A DNA stretch of 64,000 nucleotides from a virus, in IMG/VR virus record IMGVR_UViG_3300010396_000045, positions 1 to 64,000 of that record. One strand, given 5' to 3'. The notes below the pieces were generated by a model that did no database searches, was not told the origin of the DNA, and worked only from the letters and a program-made list of their open reading frames with translations. The position numbers and the translations under genes were made by a program. Below are positions 58,746 through 64,000 of the stretch, in pieces. Every line of letters begins with the position of its first letter. Position 1 is the stretch's first letter.

Positions 58746-59687
58746 ATGAGCACGCCCCGATTTAAGACTGATCCAGACAATCATCCTCGTCCGATGCCAG
58801 GAGCCTATCTGGTAAGGAACCTAATCAACGGAAAATGCTATGTCGGAATCAGTCAAAAGGTCAGTCGTCGGAGGGCAGAACACACCAGAGGCGACGGAAC
58901 AGCGCCTCTCCTGACCAAAGCTATTCGCAAGTACGGCGTAGAGAACTTCGAGTTTGTCCCGCTATTCTACTCAATGACAGGAACTCTGTTTCTCCCAGAG
59001 CTGGAAGCAACTCTCATTGCTGCCTATGACGCTCTGGTGCCTAACGGATACAACGTTCAGGCGTCGTCTGGAGCAGTCGGTCCTTACGGCCCTGCGTTCG
59101 GCGAAATACTCCGCCTAGCCTTTGCAAAGCCAGAAACTAAGGCGCGCAAGAGTGCCGCCGCTAAGAGTCGAGATCCTATTCTAATGAAGAAGTTCTGGGA
59201 AGCCGCGCAGGCCCCAGAAGTCAAGGCCAGAGCCATCGCGACAATGACAGCCACCAGGAGGAGACCGGAAGTCCGTCTAGCTCAGTCTATTCGGGTGAAA
59301 GCTATGAATGCTGACCCGGAGTTCGTCGCTAATCGAACGCAGAAGGCAGTTCTGACGAAGTCAGATCCCGCATGGAAAGCCAGGGTAGCCCCGAGCTATT
59401 CGGAGGCACAAAACCGTCCCGATGTGAAAGCTAAGAAGTCCGTAGCGATACAGGCTGCCTTAGCGACCCCGGAAGCTAAGGCCAACAGATTAGGGAGATT
59501 CTGGATAACGGACGGAACGGTCGAGTTAAAGGTTGCTAAAGGCAGCACGATTCCCGATGGATGGACCCGTGGTCGGAATAGCAAGTTCAAGGAGGCTCAT
59601 TCTCCCGATGCTATGGGGAAAATAGCAAGGAACCCCAGACCCCCTCGTCGCGGATATAAGTTACGCCGGATCAACGGTTCACATTGA
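58746..59687 (+). CDS. GIY-YIG homing endonuclease with NUMOD3-like repeats
   Basis: 313 residues. The N-terminal GIY-YIG nuclease is intact: GAYLVRNLINGKCYVGISQKVSRRRAEH (GIY/YIG strands, catalytic Arg) and LPELEATLIAAYDALVPNGYNVQ (metal-binding Glu). Repeated Lys/Ala-rich units (KPETKARKSAAAKSRD; PEVKARAIATMTATRRRPEVR; PDVKAKKSVAIQAAL) resemble the NUMOD3/helical DNA-binding repeats of homing endonucleases. It is inserted in antisense between the tube and sheath genes and overlaps the sheath end by 17 bases. Confidence 0.88.
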   Translation: MSTPRFKTDPDNHPRPMPGAYLVRNLINGKCYVGISQKVSRRRAEHTRGDGTAPLLTKAIRKYGVENFEFVPLFYSMTGTLFLPELEATLIAAYDALVPNGYNVQASSGAVGPYGPAFGEILRLAFAKPETKARKSAAAKSRDPILMKKFWEAAQAPEVKARAIATMTATRRRPEVRLAQSIRVKAMNADPEFVANRTQKAVLTKSDPAWKARVAPSYSEAQNRPDVKAKKSVAIQAALATPEAKANRLGRFWITDGTVELKVAKGSTIPDGWTRGRNSKFKEAHSPDAMGKIARNPRPPRRGYKLRRINGSH

Positions 59688-61188
59688 TAATGACATTGGC
59701 TTGGTGCACGGCGCCGGCCAATTTTACAGCAGCCTGGATCGTTGGTGCGATACGCGCCGCTCGCTGATCCTCGCTCTGTGAGTTTACGTCCGGGGCGTAG
59801 CAATAATATCCCTTATCCAGATACTGTTGCGGCTTTAGCTGTCCGAAGACTGAACTGCTGTTCCACTGCCCAGGTGCGATGAGGCCATTGTTCAGCCCGT
59901 CGATCATCGCCGCCTCGACGCCGGTCAGCAGGATATGCATGCCCGGGTTGGTCAATGGGATCTTCGTATTCGCGGTGAAGAGGATATTGAACAACCGCGT
60001 CTGGGTGTTGTTCTGAAGCCAGTCGAGGCCTTGGCGCTCGTCGATGAAGAAGCCGCCGCTCATCACGCCTTGCTGGATGATGGGCGTAAAGCCCGCTACA
60101 CCGTTCGCGTAGTTGACGTAGACATTGACGTTCTTGTTCGTCAGCGCCTGCGCCTGGGTCTCGGATAGCGTCTCTGCCACCACGCCAGGCTCTTGCTTGA
60201 ACTTGCCGGTAATGACCGAGTTCTGCGCCGTAAAGTCTACCGTCGCGAACCGGCCTAGCAGCGAGAAGACTGCGTAGGCAGACGAGGAGCTGTACTGAAC
60301 CAGCGTGTGCTGTAGGTCGAGGCTCTGGAGGACAGAGCCAAGGTCGCCAGTCTGCGTAGGATCCGCTACCGCCGCTTCCTGGGTCGTGATGCCGTAGATC
60401 CGCGACGGGTTCTCGGCCTCAATGACCGTTGCAACCGCTTCGTGCTGGCTGTCGGTGATATCCGAGGAATTGACCGGAGCGAAGCCGCACGCATACCAGG
60501 AGTTAGAGGCAGCAGCGAGCGCGGAGACGGCTACAACCGGCGTCTCGGCAGCAATGCCCGCCACCGGAGCAGAAGCCCCAGCGGCTTGCGACAGCCCGCT
60601 AGTGGTAGAGATATCCGTCCCACTCCCTGCTGTCGTGGCGTAGCTGACCGCGCCGCTCGTGCCAGTCGTAATGCCGCGCACTTTCAGGCGAGAGTAGGGA
60701 GCGTCCCACTGGCAAACAGTGCCCGCAGGCAGACCAGCCTGGATGATGCTCGCTACGCCGTTCATGTTGGTAGCGGTCGAGAAGTTTAGCCCCGTCACCG
60801 TATGCGGAGTGCCGTCGATGCTGATCGTAAAGCTACCGGACGTGATAGCGTTCCACGTCGACATGCTCTGGTTTGTCGTCGATAGCGCCGCGCCGTAGAG
60901 CCAGCCATGCGTTGCCGACTGCGCCCATCTGCCGATGTAGCAAAGGCTCGGCTGGGGCGTCTGAGCAAAGAATAGCGCCGCTGCTTGTGCCTCGGGGTTA
61001 GTCGTCCCGAAGTCAGCCTGGACTTGCGTCAGCGTGCTGTACTGGCGGAAGCGCTCGGATACGTTGATGATGCCCTCGGTCGGGCCGATGATCATAACGG
61101 TGCCGAAGTTCCGTTGCGCTAGGGGCAGCGGGCTAAGGCTGACCTGGACCGACACCACATCCGAAACAGACAAACCCGAGCCTGACAT
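59671..61188 (-). CDS. Tail sheath-like protein (DUF3383 family)
   Basis: 505 residues. The N-terminus (VSVQVSLSPLPLAQRNFGTVMIIGPTEGIINVSERFRQYSTLTQVQADFGTTNPEAQAAALFFAQTPQPSLCYIGRW) is the DUF3383 signature, a sheath family of contractile tails. Domains for rigid attachment follow (FIDERQGLDWLQNNTQTRLFNILF). It shows the phage is of myovirus type. Confidence 0.92.
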   Translation of the reverse strand: MSGSGLSVSDVVSVQVSLSPLPLAQRNFGTVMIIGPTEGIINVSERFRQYSTLTQVQADFGTTNPEAQAAALFFAQTPQPSLCYIGRWAQSATHGWLYGAALSTTNQSMSTWNAITSGSFTISIDGTPHTVTGLNFSTATNMNGVASIIQAGLPAGTVCQWDAPYSRLKVRGITTGTSGAVSYATTAGSGTDISTTSGLSQAAGASAPVAGIAAETPVVAVSALAAASNSWYACGFAPVNSSDITDSQHEAVATVIEAENPSRIYGITTQEAAVADPTQTGDLGSVLQSLDLQHTLVQYSSSSAYAVFSLLGRFATVDFTAQNSVITGKFKQEPGVVAETLSETQAQALTNKNVNVYVNYANGVAGFTPIIQQGVMSGGFFIDERQGLDWLQNNTQTRLFNILFTANTKIPLTNPGMHILLTGVEAAMIDGLNNGLIAPGQWNSSSVFGQLKPQQYLDKGYYCYAPDVNSQSEDQRAARIAPTIQAAVKLAGAVHQANVIINVNR

Positions 61189-61191
61189 CGG

Positions 61192-61761
61192 CTAGTTCTC
61201 CTGAGAGGCGGTTATTGTGCAATGAAGTCCGGTGTCAGTAATGAAGCTGACCGAGACCTGGGCGATGGCCGGAATAGAATCGTATGTCCGGTCAATAAAG
61301 CGGACGAACGACATCGGAATGTCCGAACGCGAGACGTACTGGCTGTTTATCAGCTCCCCGAGATGCGTCGTCTCATCGACGCTGCGGAGCTTCAGACCTT
61401 GCGCGGATAGCGTCTCGTGGTTCTGCGGGATGTAGATGCCGTCCCGTAGGAGTGCAGCATACCAAGCCGACTGAGGACCGTAGAACGTCGCTAGAGCGTC
61501 TACTCGCTCATAGCGATGCAGGGAGCCGGAGGTATCGTCGTCCTGAGTCCATATCGGGTAGTCGTACGGCGTGTAGCCGGTGATGCCGATCGCGCACCAG
61601 GTCGTAGTGACTGACGGCTGCGTCGGAGGCTGCGGTTGCCAGCGCGGTCTAATCAGGTTTCCGGCTAGACCCGTCACGCCCGCGATCATCGCTTGCAGTA
61701 TGCCGGCGAGCGCGTCGTCGTTTGGCGGCGGGCTTCCACTTGCGAGAACGTAACCACTCAT
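61192..61761 (-). CDS. Neck / tail-terminator protein, gp12-like
   Basis: 189 residues. YGPQSAWYAALLRDGIYIPQN..LSAQGLKLRSVDETTHLGELINSQYVSRSDIPMSF is the pattern of phage neck terminator proteins (LIC_12616 type). Location directly upstream of the sheath gene agrees. Its first 113 bases overlap the small membrane protein gene. Confidence 0.8.
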   Translation of the reverse strand: MSGYVLASGSPPPNDDALAGILQAMIAGVTGLAGNLIRPRWQPQPPTQPSVTTTWCAIGITGYTPYDYPIWTQDDDTSGSLHRYERVDALATFYGPQSAWYAALLRDGIYIPQNHETLSAQGLKLRSVDETTHLGELINSQYVSRSDIPMSFVRFIDRTYDSIPAIAQVSVSFITDTGLHCTITASQEN

Positions 61762-61855
61762 GCTTGGCCCGATCGTAAGCAGCGCTACCTAGGACAACGA
61801 CGAAGAACAGGAGGAAGGCGACGCCTATGGCCACGACGTGCCAGTTAGGGGCCAT
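61649..61855 (-). CDS. Small membrane protein overlapping the neck gene
   Basis: 68 residues. A single N-terminal hydrophobic helix (VVAIGVAFLLFFVVVLGSAAYD) with a very basic cytoplasmic tail (RSRKWKPAAKRRRARRH). It starts 11 bases inside the preceding gene and runs 113 bases into the neck gene in another frame. Such a membrane peptide could be a holin-like or spanin partner of the muramidase, but nothing proves it. Confidence 0.5.
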   Translation of the reverse strand: MAPNWHVVAIGVAFLLFFVVVLGSAAYDRAKHEWLRSRKWKPAAKRRRARRHTASDDRGRDGSSRKPD

Positions 61856-62225
61856 CCGGGACCATGTCGACGAGCTGGCAGATAGCGCTCACGAAACCCT
61901 GGCCAAAGTTCGACCAGTCGGCGACGTGCTTTACGCGGTAGTTCTTCTGCTGCCACACGATCTGATCCGGCGCCGTAGTCGCCGTCAGAGGAAACAGCCG
62001 AAACGGAGTGACTACCGTGACGAATACGCCAGTTCGTTCTGCCTCTGGTAGCTGCTCGAGGTCGCGGCCAGGTGTCGGCTGCACACATCCAGTAGAATAA
62101 TAATAGCCAGGCGTATCGACCGTTAGGCCTTGCACGTTGACGGACCGTTGGCTCCGAATGACCGTGATGTCGTCCATAAACAACGGATCGAACAGGACGT
62201 CGGAAACTACATCGAGGAGAGCCAT
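61845..62225 (-). CDS. Head-tail connector (stopper-like) protein
   Basis: 126 residues. Beta-rich, with VSDVLFDPLFMDDITVIRSQRSVNVQG..PGYYYSTGCVQPTPGRDLEQLPEAERTGVFV..PDQIVWQQKNYRVKHVADWSNFGQGFV, matching the head-closure/stopper proteins of myophages. Position between the virion morphogenesis gene and the neck gene agrees. The 111 bases to its right up to the muramidase gene hold no gene I can support. Confidence 0.7.
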   Translation of the reverse strand: MALLDVVSDVLFDPLFMDDITVIRSQRSVNVQGLTVDTPGYYYSTGCVQPTPGRDLEQLPEAERTGVFVTVVTPFRLFPLTATTAPDQIVWQQKNYRVKHVADWSNFGQGFVSAICQLVDMVPDGP

Positions 62226-62336
62226 CTGAGTCCTTTTTCGCTTGACCCGGTTTCAGACGCTTCTCTAGGTAATGCGCGAAACCTCACGCACTCTGTCTGT
62301 AGACGAGCGTCGAACCTGTATCAGGCGGCGCTCGTT

Positions 62337-62810
62337 CTATTTTGCGGCTACCGTGCTGCAAGCCATCGAGTAAGCCGATCCCCAGCGCGTATCGTCCGGT
62401 TTCCCAGGCCTCCAGCATCTGGAATAGTAGTCCCATGATCTAGTGGCATCGCCGATAGCCGGGAGAGGCGCTGCATCCGACCACAGCAGCAGGCGCGCGA
62501 ATACGCAGGCCATCTGGTCGTTGTATTGAATAACCGTATATGCCGGGAAGCCAGCCAGATCCATTGTTGCCGACGCCATCGCAACGATAGGAGCCGCTCT
62601 CGGATCGTTTAGGACCGCCGCCACACCACCTGGCTCAAACTGCCAATAGCCACGAGCAGGACCGTCATTTGCTTGAATGCGCGCCGCCCAGTTCGTTTCC
62701 TGACCCGCTATAGCCATCAGCATGACGCGCGCTGCATCGGAGACCATGTAGCCGGGGAGGAGCTGAAGACCCGGCTCTACGACGCGGAGAAGGAAGAGGC
62801 GAGGGGACAC
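62337..62810 (-). CDS. Muramidase-like phage protein
   Basis: 157 residues. The pattern VMLMAIAGQETNWAARIQANDGPARGYWQFEPGGVAAVL is that of a lysozyme-superfamily phage protein, with catalytic Glu in GQETNW and the GYWQFE substrate-groove strand. No signal peptide. Inserted among head-tail genes, it could be a virion lysozyme or an endolysin-like enzyme. Confidence 0.75.
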   Translation of the reverse strand: MSPRLFLLRVVEPGLQLLPGYMVSDAARVMLMAIAGQETNWAARIQANDGPARGYWQFEPGGVAAVLNDPRAAPIVAMASATMDLAGFPAYTVIQYNDQMACVFARLLLWSDAAPLPAIGDATRSWDYYSRCWRPGKPDDTRWGSAYSMACSTVAAK

Positions 62811-63310
62811 TAACTGGTGCTGCCCTTCTTTCGCAGAACGTAGGTCACAGAATTGAGCATCTGAGCCGTATCAACTAATGGGCGGTCAGATCCCTTGCGC
62901 GCGATAGTAGACGGCGCATTCGGAGCGAACTTCGGATCGCCGCCCGCCACTATATTCGCCTTGACCTTGTTTTGAGCCGTCAGCCCGAGCGCGTTCAGCA
63001 CTTGATCGGACTCAGCAGCCTTGCCGTCGAACCGTAGCTCTGCCGCCTTCTTCAGCATCGCAGCGGCTTCGTCTCGCATCCGATTGACCGGAGGTCCAAG
63101 CCAGGGGCGGGCAGGGATGTTGTGCGCGGGGCTACCAAACTCGTGTATATAGCCAAGAGCGGCGTTGTTTATCGGGTCACCTTGACGCGGACTTTTTGCG
63201 GCCGGGATGCCGACGAGGACTTGCGTTGACGCGATGTCCTGCACCTTCCGCATCATCTCTTCCATGCGGTCTAGGTTCAGAATTACCCCGTTCTCTACAT
63301 CCGGCATCAA
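62810..63310 (-). CDS. HK97 gp10-like / gpS virion morphogenesis protein
   Basis: 166 residues. NNAALGYIHEFGSPAHNIPARPWLGPPVNRMRDEAAAMLKKAAEL is the gp10/gpS-like 'HEFG..IPARP(F/W)L' signature of head-tail connector proteins, and the C-terminal KGSDRPLVDTAQMLNSVTYVLR fits as well. Shares its end with the muramidase start (1-base overlap). Confidence 0.85.
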   Translation of the reverse strand: MMPDVENGVILNLDRMEEMMRKVQDIASTQVLVGIPAAKSPRQGDPINNAALGYIHEFGSPAHNIPARPWLGPPVNRMRDEAAAMLKKAAELRFDGKAAESDQVLNALGLTAQNKVKANIVAGGDPKFAPNAPSTIARKGSDRPLVDTAQMLNSVTYVLRKKGSTS

Positions 63311-63551
63311 TGCCCTCTCGCCGCTTAGCCCCGTCTAACCGCGCATCAATTGTCGCCGATAATTCGCGGACGAATTGGTTGCCCTCTCCTTGCGCTCTAT
63401 CGAAACTCTCGCAAGGCCTATCTAGAATGATAGCGTCTGCATCTTTGTTCGGATGGTGGAGTATAGGCCACCAATAGCCATCCTTATGGATTACTGAGGC
63501 AACGAGATGGATCTTGACTTCAAACCAGGCACGCACCTGAAAGCTCGACAT
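63177..63551 (-). CDS. Small head-region hypothetical protein
   Basis: 124 residues, of which the first about 82 (MSSFQVRAWFEVKIHLVASV..WWPILHHPNKDADAIILDRPCESFDRAQGEGNQFVRELSATIDARLDGAKRREGIDAG) read as a genuine small alpha/beta protein. The last about 40 overlap the gp10-like gene in another frame and look like fill. The true 3' end may be unusual or a frameshift may be involved. Kept on the strength of its N-terminal part. Confidence 0.55.
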   Translation of the reverse strand: MSSFQVRAWFEVKIHLVASVIHKDGYWWPILHHPNKDADAIILDRPCESFDRAQGEGNQFVRELSATIDARLDGAKRREGIDAGCRERGNSEPRPHGRDDAEGAGHRVNASPRRHPGRKKSASR

Positions 63552-63558
63552 ATAATCC

Positions 63559-64000
63559 TCAAATGCTGCCGATAAATCCCGGCCCGACCGTTCCCCGAAT
63601 AAGATCAGCCTCGCTCACGTTCGCCGCATCCGTCCCGACTACCTGGACCGGACCAGTACCGACCATACGCGCCAGACGGAGGAGCTGGATGCCGTAGATC
63701 GTCAAATTCAGGTCGCCGCCGCCTTCGATCAGGCCGATGCTTGTGTTGTAGCTGACGGAGACGCCGTTGACGGCCTTGCTGGCTACCATGCCGAAGCCAA
63801 AGCCAGGAACTCCGCCTCTCTGCGCCTGGAGCTGCGCCATCTGGCTAAGCGCTAGTTCGTGCGCGACAAATAGGCCAACCGCCTTGGCGTGGTATTGCCG
63901 CCAGCGCCACGGATTGAGGCTCGCATTCGCTACGTCAAGCCACGGCTGGACTTGCTCGTCCAGGTAGACCGAGGAGTCAGCGAACTCTCGGAACGATTGA
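63559..64000 (-). CDS. DUF4054 head-tail protein (partial, continues past the window)
   Basis: The frame is open through the right edge; no start is reached (an internal ATG at 63840 is not the start). The visible text (FREFADSSVYLDEQVQPWLDVAN, then NPWRWRQYHAKAVGLFVAHELAL, then GFGFGMVASKAVNGVSVSYN, then GIQLLRLARMVGTGPVQVVG) fits DUF4054, a head-tail connector family encoded just after the capsid genes. Capsid and terminase should lie to the right. Confidence 0.85.
   Translation of the reverse strand, partial: QSFREFADSSVYLDEQVQPWLDVANASLNPWRWRQYHAKAVGLFVAHELALSQMAQLQAQRGGVPGFGFGMVASKAVNGVSVSYNTSIGLIEGGGDLNLTIYGIQLLRLARMVGTGPVQVVGTDAANVSEADLIRGTVGPGFIGSI

Noticed and set aside
62226-62336. 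Possible tRNA (GGTTCGAC in the gap)
   Set aside because: No acceptor stem or cloverleaf can be formed around it.
1-64000. Insertion sequences, rRNA genes and a phage integrase
   Set aside because: No transposase with paired ends, rRNA segment or tyrosine/serine integrase with a catalytic domain was found; only the truncated recombinase at 10998-11243 is present.

Overview
This window looks like part of a large temperate-phage or phage-plasmid genome from an alphaproteobacterium. It combines a contractile-tail (myovirus-type) structural module with a conjugative DNA-processing module. The host guess rests on a GcrA-family cell-cycle regulator (13910-14410), a regulator type typical of alphaproteobacteria, on high GC content, and on a MobF relaxase with a TraK/TraL/TraM- or StbABC-like leader. 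No capsid, terminase, replication initiator or integrase lies inside the window; the structural operon runs off the right edge and the conjugation operon off the left edge.

Layout. 1-2.7 kb: end of an upstream gene, a VirD4-type coupling protein and two coupled hypotheticals. 2.8-9.6 kb: a lipoprotein, a MobF relaxase-helicase with its accessory gene, a divergent intergenic region with nested hairpins (candidate oriT), then a DNA-binding protein / ParA-like ATPase / membrane protein trio and a DUF4258-like protein. 9.6-15.9 kb: a HAF-repeat protein, a small divergent regulatory switch (XRE repressor with a probably leaderless message), a truncated serine recombinase, a GIY-YIG-type protein, and a string of tiny tightly packed genes including GcrA. 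15.9-33.1 kb (minus strand): accessory and adsorption genes, namely a beta-propeller protein, a GH13 alpha-amylase-like enzyme, an HNH-type homing endonuclease, lipoproteins, a papain-fold peptidase, two huge repeat-rich tail proteins, a TPR-glycosyltransferase and a double methyltransferase. 33.1-36.2 kb: a plus-strand island of small genes ending in another homing-type endonuclease. 36.2-52.1 kb (minus): tail fibres and baseplate, with a group I intron at the 3' end of one tail gene. 52.1-54.1 kb: a compact plus-strand island with G-rich pentamer arrays, an HNH protein and a RAMP-like protein. 54.1-64 kb (minus): tail hub, tape measure, frameshifted tail chaperones, tube, sheath, neck and head-tail genes, with a GIY-YIG endonuclease inserted between tube and sheath.

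How it fits together. Read right to left, the minus-strand genes follow the usual myovirus order: head-tail connectors, sheath (DUF3383), tube (DUF3277), G/GT chaperones, tape measure, Dit-like protein, hub, spike, gp25-like protein, gpJ, tail-end protein, fibres. Plus-strand islands interrupt this block and carry their own promoters. Several share a motif TGCAANNTGCATAG.

The most unusual item is the 52.1-53.7 kb island. Three tracts of consecutive 5-nt units (consensus GGYNN; 18, 18 and about 16 units) surround an HNH protein and a 196-residue protein with RAMP-like sequence features. The first tract has its own consensus promoter, a 5' hairpin and an intrinsic terminator, so it looks like a dedicated small RNA. 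I know of no named system with this arrangement.
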